Of a stretch of DNA of 64,000 nucleotides, positions 16,836 to 26,720 are shown piece by piece. The DNA is taken from contig NZ_AUAR01000003.1 in NCBI RefSeq assembly GCF_000428825.1, forward strand, positions 186,001-250,000, read 5' to 3'. Position 1 is the stretch's first letter, and each line of letters begins with the position of its first letter. A program made the translations under genes and the position numbers. The stretch comes from Desulfomicrobium escambiense DSM 10707 (GTDB lineage: Bacteria; Desulfobacterota; Desulfovibrionia; Desulfovibrionales; Desulfomicrobiaceae). The notes under the pieces are model-generated. The model did no database searches. It had not been told where the DNA came from and saw nothing but the letters and a program-made list of their open reading frames with translations.

Positions 16836-17003
16836 CTAGTGCTTGTGGTCCTCGTGGACCGGAGCGTCCTTCTCGTCATGGGTGTGGTCGTGAGCGTGGT
16901 CGTGAGGGTGACTGTGGGTCAGGTCACCGTGGGAATGTTCGTGATCGTGCTTGACCACCGTTGTGGTGGCCTTGCCGCGCAGGCATCCGCATCCTTTGCA
17001 CAT
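16836..17003 (-). CDS. His-rich metal-binding peptide, HypB N-terminus-like
   Basis: A 55-residue peptide. It starts MCKGCGCLRGK and then contains about a dozen histidines alternating with Asp/Glu (for example HDHEHSHGDLTHSHPHDH). The CxxCxC start plus His run closely resembles the nickel-binding N terminus of HypB, but without any GTPase domain. ATG 17003 has AAGGAGG five bases upstream; a longer in-frame reading exists without a good ribosome site. It is divergent from the ZraP-type gene. Nickel or zinc buffering is inferred. Confidence 0.7.
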   Translation of the reverse strand: MCKGCGCLRGKATTTVVKHDHEHSHGDLTHSHPHDHAHDHTHDEKDAPVHEDHKH

Positions 17004-17106
17004 ATGAGCCTCCTTGCACCTGTTTCCAGGCAAATTGCTGTGTGATGACGCCATGATCGTAATCCTTTCCCGCACGAAGGCAAGACCGGGAAGACGGCGG
17101 CCTGTT

Positions 17107-17142
17107 TGCACAATGCGACAACTTGTGCAACAAGATGCACAA
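17107..17142 (+). promoter_or_regulatory. Candidate upstream activator sites for the ZraR-type regulator
   Basis: TTGTGCA (17123-17129), six bases, TGCACAA (17136-17142) form an inverted repeat ~62 bases before the sigma54 promoter. Another TGCACAA lies at 17107-17113. Position and symmetry fit enhancer sites of a sigma54 activator; the binding protein is inferred to be the ZraR homologue downstream. Confidence 0.6.
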
Positions 17143-17203
17143 AAACCACACTCCAAGGCTACCCTCTTTTTGCAAGCATTTGAATTTACGAAATATTCGA
17201 CAA

Positions 17204-17219
17204 TGGCACACACGATGCT
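17204..17219 (+). promoter_or_regulatory. Sigma54 (-24/-12) promoter of the zraP-type gene
   Basis: TGGCACACACGATGCT has TGGCAC at -24 and TGC at -12 with exact consensus spacing between GG and GC. Transcription would start near 17230, ~40 bases before the start codon. Confidence 0.78.
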
Positions 17220-17270
17220 ATACGCAGTCCAACATCACACCACTACCTCCACAGTGTGACAGGAGCATTC

Positions 17271-17741
17271 ATGTACGCAAGACACCTCATCCTCTCCCTC
17301 CTTCTGGTCCTCATTCTCGCTGCCGGGGCCCAGGCCTACAAAGGCGGCTGTCCGGGACAGGGACACTACCAGGACTTCATGTCCGGCCTGACCCCAGAGC
17401 AGCAGGAAAAGGTCCAGAAACTGACCGACGTGCATCACGAACAGCTCTTTGCCCTCCACAAGGAGCTTGGGGCCAAGCACGAAGCCATGGAAGCCCTGTT
17501 CGCCGCAGTACCGGTGGACAAGGCGGCCGTGGACAAGGCCATGGCCGAAGTGAACGAACTGCAGGCGAAGAAGGCCAAGCTCAATGCCGACTACCGCATC
17601 GAGCTGACCGAAATCACCGGCAAGCCCGTTCCCTTGGAATCCCAGAGAGGCTGCGTAGGCGCAGCCGGGTGCGGAGCATACTCCAGCGGCGCCGGGACCG
17701 GCGCCGGCGACGCACCCGCCTCTCCAGCCCAAACCCTGTAA
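17271..17741 (+). CDS. zraP: ZraP/CpxP-type periplasmic metal-stress chaperone
   Basis: A 156-residue secreted protein. A signal peptide ends at AQA (near residue 22), followed by YKGGCPGQGHYQDFMSGLTPEQQEK, the ZraP start with its cysteine. A long helical region continues to about residue 115, and the Gly/Ala-rich tail has two more cysteines. ZraP binds zinc and restrains ZraS in E. coli. ATG 17271 has AGGAG five bases upstream. A sigma54 promoter lies upstream, and a kinase and sigma54 activator follow, reproducing the zraP-zraSR arrangement. Confidence 0.85.
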   Translation: MYARHLILSLLLVLILAAGAQAYKGGCPGQGHYQDFMSGLTPEQQEKVQKLTDVHHEQLFALHKELGAKHEAMEALFAAVPVDKAAVDKAMAEVNELQAKKAKLNADYRIELTEITGKPVPLESQRGCVGAAGCGAYSSGAGTGAGDAPASPAQTL

Positions 17742-17764
17742 CCGCTCATCCCCTCCCCGTACCT

Positions 17765-17799
17765 GGCAAAGGCCGCACCCCCTGCGGCCTTTGCCTTTT
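17765..17799 (+). terminator. Terminator or attenuator between zraP and zraS
   Basis: A perfect 13-bp stem (17765-17777 with 17783-17795) and four T residues lie 17 bases before the kinase start. It would let zraP be made in excess over the sensor genes. Confidence 0.8.
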
Positions 17800-17816
17800 C
17801 AAGCCAGGAGCCGGCC

Positions 17817-19516
17817 ATGGACATCGCCCTCCCACCCCGCAGCAGCCGCACCGTCACGCTCATGGCCACCATGGCCGTGTTCGTCCTCGGCCTGGCCCTG
17901 AGCTTCTCCACCTGGCGCAACCTGCGGCAGCAGCAGGAATCCTTCCGCGAGCATGCCGTGGTCACGGCCAGGGCCATCGCCGCCGGCATCGAGATCAACC
18001 TGCGCCGTGAACTGCGCCTGCCGCCCTCGCCCGAGCACACCACCGCCCTGCTCAATCTCCAGCGCGCTCTGGCCAAGGACCTCCTCAAGGACTACATCAC
18101 CCGCTCCGACGCCCGTTTCATCGGCCTCTACAACCCCATGGGGCATATCCTCTTCTCCTCCCACGACGACCCCAAGGCCATCAACGAGCAACTGCCGACC
18201 ATCGCCTGGGCGAACATGGGCAATGCGGGGGAATGGAGCGGCGAGATGAATTTCGAGGGCCGCCCCATCATGGTCCTGGGCCGGATCAGCCACCTGAGCG
18301 CGGACCTGGACTGTCTGGACGACCAGTGTCCGCCCGAGCGCAAACCGCCGATGCTCCTCATCGGCGTGGACATGACCCAACATCTCGAAGCCTTCGGCAA
18401 GTACAGGCGCACGGCCATCCTGCAGACCGGCTACATCCTGGCCGTGACCATCGTCTTCTGGCTGCTGCTCATGGGCGTCCTGCAGCGCAAGGAGCAGGGA
18501 CGGCGGCTGGCGCGATTGGAATCCTTCAACGCACGCCTCCTGGACAACATGCCCGACGGCCTGCTGACCCTGTCGGCCGAGGGGACCATCGTGGCCGCCA
18601 ACCCCGCGGCCCAGAGCCTCATGGACGGCTTCAGGCTCATGGGCGAACCCCTCGCGACGATACTCGACAGCCTCGGACTGCCGCCCGAAAAGATCGGCTC
18701 CCAGGAATGGACGACCCTGACGACGGGCGACAAACACCTCGAAATCCGGCAGCTGCCCCTGCGGGACGGCTCGGGCCAGAGCCTCGTGCTGCTGCGCGAC
18801 CGCACCGAGCTGGCCGGCCTGGAACGTGAACTGCACCTGAACGAGAAGCTGGCCGCCATCGGCCGCATGGCCGCGGGCGTGGCTCACGAGATCCGCAACC
18901 CCCTCTCTGCCCTGCGCGGCTTCGCCCAGTTCTTCGCCAAGAAGCTGGCCGGCAAGGACCCCGAAGAACTCTACGCGCGCACCATGGTCCAGGAGGCCGA
19001 CCGCCTGAACCGCGTCATCACGGACCTCCTCTTCCTGGCCCGGCCCCGACGGCTGACCTTCGACCAGGTCCCCCTTGCGGAGGTCTTCGGGGAGGTGCAT
19101 ACTCTCTTGTCCATGGACGCCCAGGCGAAAAACGGCAGGCTGGAACAGGATCCTGCGGCCGGGACCGTCACGGCGGACCGCGACGCGCTCAAGCAGGCCC
19201 TCATCAACCTGACCATGAACGGCATCGAGGCCCTGCCCGAGAACGAAGGCCTCATTCGGCTCCAAAGCCGCGAGGACGACAAGGGCACGTGGGTCCTGGT
19301 CCGGGACAACGGCCGCGGCATGACGGCCGAGGAGCGCGAGCACGCCCTGGAACCGTTCTTCACCACGCGGGACAAGGGAACGGGGCTGGGCCTGGCCATC
19401 GTGCACACCATCATGCAGGAACACGGGGGCACCATCGACATCGAAACCGCCCCGGACGGCGGCACCACCGTGGTCCTCTTCTTCCCCCGCAACCACAGCC
19501 AATCGGAGAGCCCGTC

Positions 19517-19520
<4 letters not shown>
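17817..19520 (+). CDS. zraS: ZraS-type membrane sensor histidine kinase
   Basis: A 567-residue kinase. A first membrane helix (about residues 15-35) and a second (about 205-225) bracket a ~170-residue periplasmic sensor. A PAS-like segment follows, then HisKA with phospho-acceptor His357 in VAHEIRNPLSALRGFAQFF. The ATPase domain has the N box LINLTMNGIEA, DNGRGM and GTGLGLAIVHT. ATG 17817 follows AGGAG. Its stop overlaps the regulator start. In E. coli ZraS senses zinc and envelope stress through ZraP; the signal here is inferred. Confidence 0.88.
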
Positions 19521-20875
<1,355 letters not shown>

Positions 20876-20877
20876 AA

Positions 20878-20905
20878 GAAGCCGGCCCCCGAGGGAGCCG
20901 GCTTC
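20878..20905. terminator. Terminator between the zraR and usp genes
   Basis: A 9-bp stem, GAAGCCGGC (20878-20886) with GCCGGCTTC (20897-20905), starts right after the zraR stop. The two flanking genes converge, so it may serve both; T runs are short. Confidence 0.65.
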
Positions 20906-20929
20906 ATCATTTCATACGTCCGTCGGGAT

Positions 20930-21394
20930 TCAGATCCCGCAGGCGTCCCGCAGGTACTTGTAGCGCAGGTTTCGCGTGACCAGCACCGGGCAGTTGGCCC
21001 CTTCCAGCACGCGCGTGACCACGCTGCCCATGATCACGTTCTCCAGGACCGAGAGGCCGCGGGAGCCGATGACGATGAGGTCGCAGTCCAACTCGTCCTG
21101 GACGTTCAGGATGACATAGTCCGGGCGGCCGCTGCGGGAAATGAGTTCGACCTCCATGCCGCAGGGCTCGAGCATCTTCCTGTATTCCTCAAGCATGGCC
21201 ATGGACGAGGCCTGGGCGCTCTGGCGCAGCTTCTCGGCCATCTCTCCGCCGATGGTCATGTTGACGGGTTCCCAGACGTTCAGCAGGTATATCTTGGGGT
21301 TGCGGGCATTAACCAGCATGGTCCCGTACTTGGCCGCGTTCCTGGAGGAATCCGACCCGTCAACCGGGATGAGCACTTTTTCAACTTTGATCAT
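20930..21394 (-). CDS. Universal stress protein, UspA family (cassette copy 1)
   Basis: A 154-residue single Usp domain starting MIKVEKVLIPVDGSDSSRNA. The ATP-binding pattern G-x2-G-x9-G-S is intact (GSRGLSVLENVIMGS), so it is of the nucleotide-binding type. It lies 30 bases downstream of an NhaD-type antiporter and is presumably co-transcribed. It differs by eye at roughly 18 of 154 positions from the second copy at 23337. Confidence 0.93.
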   Translation of the reverse strand: MIKVEKVLIPVDGSDSSRNAAKYGTMLVNARNPKIYLLNVWEPVNMTIGGEMAEKLRQSAQASSMAMLEEYRKMLEPCGMEVELISRSGRPDYVILNVQDELDCDLIVIGSRGLSVLENVIMGSVVTRVLEGANCPVLVTRNLRYKYLRDACGI

Positions 21395-21424
21395 CTTCTT
21401 GTCTCCAGTGTGGTTGCAGCGGCG

Positions 21425-22864
21425 TTAGAAGAAAAGGACGGTCATGAGCACGAAGCTCGGGATCAGGATGCCCACGGACCAGGCCATGTAGCCGAAGAAG
21501 CTGGGCATCTTGATCCCGGACGATTCCGCGATGGACCGGACCATGAAGTTCGGGGCGTTGCCGATGTACGTGTTGGCGCCCATGAACACCGCGCCCGCCG
21601 AGATGGCCATGAGGGTGTGCACATGCTCCATGAGGAAGGACGCGTCGCCGCCGGCGGTGTTGAAGAAGACCAGATAGGTCGGGGCGTTGTCCAGGAAGCT
21701 CGAAAGCGCTCCGGTCAGCCAGAAGTACATGGCGTTGTTGGCCACGCCGTCGGTGGAGACCAGGGCGATGATGCCCGACAGGGCGCCGTCCATGCCCGCG
21801 CGCAGGATGGCGATGGCCGGGATCATGGTCAGGAAGATGCCGGCGAAGAGCTTGGCCACCTCGATGATGGGCTCCCAGTTGAACTCGTTGCGGCGGCGGA
21901 TGTCCAGGGCCGTGGTCTTGAGGCTGACGCCGGCGAGGATCAGGAGCAGGACGTCGCGGGCGACGTTCTGCAGCTCCACGTGCACGTGGTAGAGGGTGAA
22001 CCCGCCTTCGGGCTTCCACATGCCGCTCATGAGCACGCCGGCGACCACGCCGCCCAGCAGGAGCAGGTTCAGGGAGCCTTCGAGGCGCAACTTGCCGTCC
22101 TGGCCCGCGTCAGGAGACTGGGGACGGCCTTCCTTGCCGAACAGCACCGTGTCGATGATGAAGTACAGGGTCAGCAGGATGGCCGACATGGCCGCAAAGG
22201 GCATGAACAGGTGGACCGTGGTCCAGAAGAAGGACACGCCCTTCAGAAAGCCCAGAAACAGCGGCGGGTCGCCCAGGGGCGTCAGGCTGCCGCCGATGTT
22301 GGCCACCAGGAAGATGAAGAAGACGATGGTGTGGACCTTGTACTTGCGGTGCGAGATGGCCCGCATGAGGGGACGGATGAGCAGCATGGCCGCGCCGGTG
22401 GTTCCCATCCAGCTCGCCAGCAGGGTGCCGATGAGCAGGATGACCGTGTTGACCTGCGGCGTGCCCACCAGGGAGCCGCGCAGGCACACGCCGCCGGCGA
22501 TGGTGAAAAGGGAGAAAAGCAGTATCAGGAACGACACGTATTCCAGGGCGATGGTGTGGACCACGGAATACGTCGCCAGCTCGAAGCCGTGAAACAGGGC
22601 GAAAGGCACCAGAAATGCGACGCTCCAGAAAGCGGCCACCTTGCCGTAGTGGTGGTGCCAGAAGTGCGGGACGGCCAACGGCATGACTGCGATGGACAGG
22701 AGCATGCAGGCGAAGGGCACGACCCACAGGACGCCCAGGTGCTTGCCGATCTCCTCGGCCTCATGATGCAGGTCGCCGCCGGAAGCCCACACGTCCGGCA
22801 ACACTCCAAGAACTGCCAGGGCGACGACCGCCAGGCAAAAAAACCAGACAGAACTCTTGCGCAT
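21425..22864 (-). CDS. NhaD-type sodium:proton antiporter (cassette copy 1)
   Basis: A 479-residue membrane protein of the ion transporter superfamily, NhaD/CitMHS branch. Family landmarks are NIGGSLTPLGDPPLFLGFLK in the first half and the SSFLDNAPTYLVFFNTAGGD loop in the second. About a dozen hydrophobic helices follow a short N-terminal leader that may be a signal-like helix. ATG 22864 has GGAG about nine bases upstream; an extended frame exists but lacks support. It likely exchanges sodium for protons at the inner membrane. The next gene downstream is a Usp. Confidence 0.88.
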   Translation of the reverse strand: MRKSSVWFFCLAVVALAVLGVLPDVWASGGDLHHEAEEIGKHLGVLWVVPFACMLLSIAVMPLAVPHFWHHHYGKVAAFWSVAFLVPFALFHGFELATYSVVHTIALEYVSFLILLFSLFTIAGGVCLRGSLVGTPQVNTVILLIGTLLASWMGTTGAAMLLIRPLMRAISHRKYKVHTIVFFIFLVANIGGSLTPLGDPPLFLGFLKGVSFFWTTVHLFMPFAAMSAILLTLYFIIDTVLFGKEGRPQSPDAGQDGKLRLEGSLNLLLLGGVVAGVLMSGMWKPEGGFTLYHVHVELQNVARDVLLLILAGVSLKTTALDIRRRNEFNWEPIIEVAKLFAGIFLTMIPAIAILRAGMDGALSGIIALVSTDGVANNAMYFWLTGALSSFLDNAPTYLVFFNTAGGDASFLMEHVHTLMAISAGAVFMGANTYIGNAPNFMVRSIAESSGIKMPSFFGYMAWSVGILIPSFVLMTVLFF

Positions 22865-23336
22865 CCCTTGTTCTCCTTTTGGGCCGCCGCCGAAAACGGC
22901 GTCCCGTTCGCGTGAACGTTCAGGGCATCGTGACCAATGCCCAGCCTCTCCTCTCCCTTCTCCAAAAAAACAGGCCCCTGGTCGCCCAATCATGGACTCC
23001 AACGGCCGAAGGGCGAAACCCGGCAACGCATCCTGCGCCTCCCATCCGGCTTTCGTCCGTGCGCAAGGCCTCCTGCGTCAACGCGCGTTCACGGACCTTC
23101 TTCACGCACGGCGGGTGCATATGCCATATCGGCCGCTGGAGCAATCCCCCCCGCCGGTCGGCGGTCTGTCTGGCTCGCCGGGCGCGGACGGCGAAAATCG
23201 TCCCGGGACGGAGGGAATTGTTTGCGCCCAATCTTCTCAAAGCCATGTGGCCGGAATCATTCCGAGCTTGCCGGTCAGAAAAAAGGCCGTCCCCCTTGCG
23301 GGAGACGGCCTCGGATCGGCGCGACGCGAAAGGCGC
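22865..23336. other. 472-base gap upstream of antiporter copy 1
   Basis: No credible gene. It holds the terminator of the second usp copy (23279-23311) and presumably the promoter and a long leader of antiporter copy 1. The ~20 bases next to the start codon match the leader of antiporter copy 2. I saw no riboswitch I could name. Confidence 0.6.
23279..23311 (-). terminator. Terminator of the antiporter-usp copy 2 operon
   Basis: On the minus strand AGGCCGTC (23304-23311) pairs with GACGGCCT (23284-23291), followed by a run of six T. It shows that the two antiporter-usp cassettes are separate transcription units. Confidence 0.9.
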
Positions 23337-23801
23337 CTACAGTCCGCAGGCGTCCTGCAGGTACTTGAGGCGCAGGTTGCGCGTGACCAGCACCGGGCAG
23401 GTCGCGCCCTCCAGCACGCGCGTGACCACGCTGCCCATGATCACGTTCTCCAGGACCGAAAGGCCGCGAGAGCCGATGACGATGAGGTCGCAGTCCAGTT
23501 CTTCCTGGACGTTCAGGATGACATAGTCCGGACGGCCGCTGCGGGAGATGAGTTCGACGTCCATGCCGCAGGGTTCGAGCAGCTTTTTGTACTCCTCCAA
23601 AAGCGCCATGGACTTCTCGTGGGCATTCTGACGAAGCCGTTCGGCCATCTCGCCGCCGATGGTCATATTGACCGGCTCCCAGATGTTCAGCAGGTATATC
23701 TTGGGGTTGCGGGAATTGACCAGATGCGCGCCGTACTTGGCCGCGTTCCTCGACGAATCCGACCCGTCCACCGGGATGAGCACTTTTTCGACTTTGATCA
23801 T
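23337..23801 (-). CDS. Universal stress protein, UspA family (cassette copy 2)
   Basis: A 154-residue Usp with the same start (MIKVEKVLIPVDGSDSS) and the same intact ATP-binding motif as the copy at 20930. Most differences cluster in the central helix region (residues 25-75). It follows antiporter copy 2 by 43 bases. Confidence 0.93.
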   Translation of the reverse strand: MIKVEKVLIPVDGSDSSRNAAKYGAHLVNSRNPKIYLLNIWEPVNMTIGGEMAERLRQNAHEKSMALLEEYKKLLEPCGMDVELISRSGRPDYVILNVQEELDCDLIVIGSRGLSVLENVIMGSVVTRVLEGATCPVLVTRNLRLKYLQDACGL

Positions 23802-23844
23802 GATTCTCTCTCCATGGCGATCATCACGCCTTTGATTCTTCTGA

Positions 23845-25290
23845 TTAATGGAAGAACAGGAAGTTCATCAAAAGGAAACAGGGGACGAGGATGCCCATGG
23901 ACCAGGCCATATAGCCGAAGAAACTGGGCATCTTGATGCCGCCGGACTCGGCGATGGACCGGACCATGAAGTTGGGGGCATTGCCGATGTACGTGTTGGC
24001 GCCCATGAACACCGCGCCCGCCGAGATGGCCAGCAGGGTGCCCACCTCCGACATGAGGCGCTGCGGGTCGCCGCCCGCCGTGTTGAAGAAGACCAGGTAG
24101 GTCGGGGCGTTGTCCAGGAAGCTCGACAGCACGCCCGTCAGCCAGAAGAACATGGTGTGGTTGTCCAGGCCGTCGGCCGTCTTGACCATGGAAATGAGGC
24201 CCTGCAGGGCGCCGTCCATGCCCGAGCGGAGGATGGAGATGGCCGGGATCATGGAGATGAAAATACCGGCGAAGAGCTTGGCCACCTCGCGGATGGGCTC
24301 CCAGTCAAACTCGTTGCGGCGCCGGATTTCGGGGGCCGTGACCTTGAGGCTCACGCCGGCCAGGACCAGGAGCAGGACGTCGCGCACGATGTTCTGCAGC
24401 TCGATGTGCACATGGTAGACCGTCACGCCGCCTTCGGGCTTCCATATGCCGCTCATGAGCACGCCGGCGACCACGCCGCCCAGTAGCAACAGGTTGAAGG
24501 TGCCTTCGAGGCGCAATTTGCCATCCTGGCCCGCGTCTGGGGATTCGGGGCGGCCCTCCTTGTTGAAGAGGAAGGTGTCGATGGCAAAGTACAGCACCAG
24601 CAGGATGGCCGACAGGACCGCGAAGGGCACGAACATGTGGACCGTGGTCCAGAAGAAGGACACGCCCTTCAGAAAGCCCAGGAACAGCGGCGGGTCGCCG
24701 AGCGGCGTGAGGCTGCCGCCGATGTTGGCCACCAGGAAGATGAAAAAGACGATGGTGTGGACCTTGTACCTGCGGTGCGCGATGGCCCGCATGAGGGGCC
24801 GGATGAGCAGCATGGCCGCGCCGGTGGTTCCCATCCAGCTCGCCAGCAGCGTGCCGATCAGGAGGATGACCGTGTTGACCTGCGGCTTGCCCACCAGGGA
24901 GCCGCGCAGGCACACGCCGCCGGCGATGGTGAAGAGGGAGAAGAGCAGGACGATGAAGGAGATGTATTCGAGAAACAGGGTGTGGGCCACGGAGTACGCG
25001 GCCAGTTCGAACCCGTGCACGATGGCGAAGGGCACCAGGAAGGCCAGCCCCCAGAAGGCGGACACCTTGCCGTAGTTGTGGTGCCAGAAATGCGGCACGG
25101 CCAGGGGCATGACGGCGATGGACAGGAGCATGCAGGCGAAGGGCACGACCCACACGACGCTCAGCTCCTTGCCGATCTCCTCGGCGGCGTGGTGCAGGTC
25201 GCCGCCCGCGGCCAAGGCTTCGGGCAGAATGCCGAGCGTTCCCAGGCCGAGAACGGCCAGGAAGAAAAACCACACTGAACTTTGTCGCAT
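23845..25290 (-). CDS. NhaD-type sodium:proton antiporter (cassette copy 2)
   Basis: A 481-residue paralogue of the antiporter at 21425, with the same GGSLTPLGDPPLFLGFLK and FLDNAPTYLVFF landmarks and nearly collinear sequence. It begins MRQSSVWFFFLAVLG, parallel to MRKSSVWFFCLAVVA in the other copy. The ribosome-site region is also conserved between the copies. Divergence is greater at the N terminus and in the loop around residues 360-400, which may tune ion or pH response. Confidence 0.88.
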   Translation of the reverse strand: MRQSSVWFFFLAVLGLGTLGILPEALAAGGDLHHAAEEIGKELSVVWVVPFACMLLSIAVMPLAVPHFWHHNYGKVSAFWGLAFLVPFAIVHGFELAAYSVAHTLFLEYISFIVLLFSLFTIAGGVCLRGSLVGKPQVNTVILLIGTLLASWMGTTGAAMLLIRPLMRAIAHRRYKVHTIVFFIFLVANIGGSLTPLGDPPLFLGFLKGVSFFWTTVHMFVPFAVLSAILLVLYFAIDTFLFNKEGRPESPDAGQDGKLRLEGTFNLLLLGGVVAGVLMSGIWKPEGGVTVYHVHIELQNIVRDVLLLVLAGVSLKVTAPEIRRRNEFDWEPIREVAKLFAGIFISMIPAISILRSGMDGALQGLISMVKTADGLDNHTMFFWLTGVLSSFLDNAPTYLVFFNTAGGDPQRLMSEVGTLLAISAGAVFMGANTYIGNAPNFMVRSIAESGGIKMPSFFGYMAWSMGILVPCFLLMNFLFFH

Positions 25291-25354
25291 CCGATGTTCT
25301 CCTTTTCGGGCCGCCGTAGCGACCCGGGTCGTTTGCGGCGGAGAGCGGAGAGCA

Positions 25355-26638
25355 TCACCTGCGATGCCCTGCCACCACCCTCACCAAGGAAGTGGTCAAT
25401 ACGGCCAGGTCCTGGTCGTCCATGATGAATGGGGGCATCACGTACACCAAACGGCCAAAGGGACGAACCCAGACGCCTTCTTCGACAAAAGCGGTCTGAA
25501 TTTCGGCCATGCGCACCGGCTCCTTGAGCTCCACCACCCCGATGGCGCCCAGGGTGCGCACGTCCACAGTGTAGGACAAATCGGCGCACGGGGCAAGGCC
25601 GTCCGCCAACAAACGCCCGATCCGCGCCACTTGCGCGGCCCAGTCGTTATTTTCCAGCAGGTTGAGGGACGCCCGCGCCACGGCGCAGGCCAGGGGATTG
25701 CCCATGAACGTGGGGCCGTGCATGAACACGCCGGGCGAGCCCTCGCACACGCCCTCGGCCACGCGCTCCGTGGCCAGGGCCGCGGCCAGGGTCATGTATC
25801 CGCCGGTCAGGGCCTTGCCCAGGCACATGATGTCGGGGCTCACCCCGGCGTGTTCGCAGGCGAAGAGCCTGCCCGTGCGCCCGAAGCCCGTGGCGATCTC
25901 GTCGGCGATGAGCAGCACGTCGAAGGCGTCGCACAGCTCGCGCACGCGCCGCAGGTACATGGGATGGTAGAAATGCATGCCGCCCGCGCCCTGAACCACG
26001 GGTTCGAGGATGACGGCCGCGATCTCCCGGTGGTGACGCTCCAGGGCCTCGCGCATGGGCCGAATGTCCTCCTCGTCCCACTCGCCGCCGAAACGGCAGC
26101 GCGGGCGGGGCACGAACAGGTGGTGCGGCAGGACCTTCGAGAATATCTCATGCATCCCGTTGACAGGATCACACACGCTCATGGCTGCGAAGGTGTCGCC
26201 GTGGTATCCGCCGCGGATGGTCAGTAGTCGGCATTTCTCGCTTCGGCCGCGGCAGATCCAGTACTGGAAGGCCATCTTGATGGCCACCTCCACGGCCACG
26301 GAGCCCGAATCCGCGAGAAAGACCCGGGTCAGGGGCTCCGGGGTCATCCCGACCAGCTTGCGGCACAACTCCACGGCCGGCTTGTGGGTCAGGCCGCCGA
26401 ACATGACGTGGGCCATGCGCGTGAGCTGGTCCGTGACGGCCGCGTTGAGCACGGGATGGTTGTAGCCGTGCACGGCCGCCCACCACGAGGACATGCCGTC
26501 GATGAGCTCCCGGCCGTCGGCCAGCTTCAGCCGCACGCCCGAGGCCGAGACGACCTGGCGCACGGGCAGGGGCGCTGTCGTGGAGGTGTAGGGGTGCCAG
26601 ATGTGCCGGCGGTCGAAGTCGAGTATGTCATTGTTCAT
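25355..26638 (-). CDS. bioA: Adenosylmethionine-8-amino-7-oxononanoate aminotransferase
   Basis: A 427-residue class III aminotransferase of biotin synthesis, converting 7-keto-8-aminopelargonate to 7,8-diaminopelargonate with SAM as donor. BioA features include the N-terminal [24 protein letters not shown], the PLP-phosphate site [13 protein letters not shown] and the lysine motif [11 protein letters not shown]. The length equals the family (~430). No other biotin gene is adjacent; it lies alone between the antiporter cassette and divergent queA. Confidence 0.95.
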   Translation of the reverse strand: MNNDILDFDRRHIWHPYTSTTAPLPVRQVVSASGVRLKLADGRELIDGMSSWWAAVHGYNHPVLNAAVTDQLTRMAHVMFGGLTHKPAVELCRKLVGMTPEPLTRVFLADSGSVAVEVAIKMAFQYWICRGRSEKCRLLTIRGGYHGDTFAAMSVCDPVNGMHEIFSKVLPHHLFVPRPRCRFGGEWDEEDIRPMREALERHHREIAAVILEPVVQGAGGMHFYHPMYLRRVRELCDAFDVLLIADEIATGFGRTGRLFACEHAGVSPDIMCLGKALTGGYMTLAAALATERVAEGVCEGSPGVFMHGPTFMGNPLACAVARASLNLLENNDWAAQVARIGRLLADGLAPCADLSYTVDVRTLGAIGVVELKEPVRMAEIQTAFVEEGVWVRPFGRLVYVMPPFIMDDQDLAVLTTSLVRVVAGHRR

Positions 26639-26720
26639 GGGCGAACCCTGTTTTGGGCTGTTGGCGGGAATTGCGCTTCCGGTCCGCTTGGACTAGCAGC
26701 ACGTGGACACGAGGAAAAAC

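Larger units (their letters stand above)
20930..25312 (-). repeat. Tandem duplication of an antiporter-usp cassette
   Basis: Two ~1.96-kb units (about 20930-22886 and 23337-25312) have the same gene order, the same spacing style and high similarity throughout, including ~20 bases before each antiporter start. They are separated by unrelated sequence with a terminator. Confidence 0.88.

Noticed and set aside
16836-17213. Longer 125-residue version of the His-rich protein
   Set aside because: The extra N-terminal 70 residues run through the zraP enhancer region and lack a ribosome site; the internal ATG at 17003 has a strong AAGGAGG.
17799-19502. 567-codon open frame opposite zraS
   Set aside because: Same length as the kinase because of third-position GC bias; no domain, while zraS has every kinase motif.
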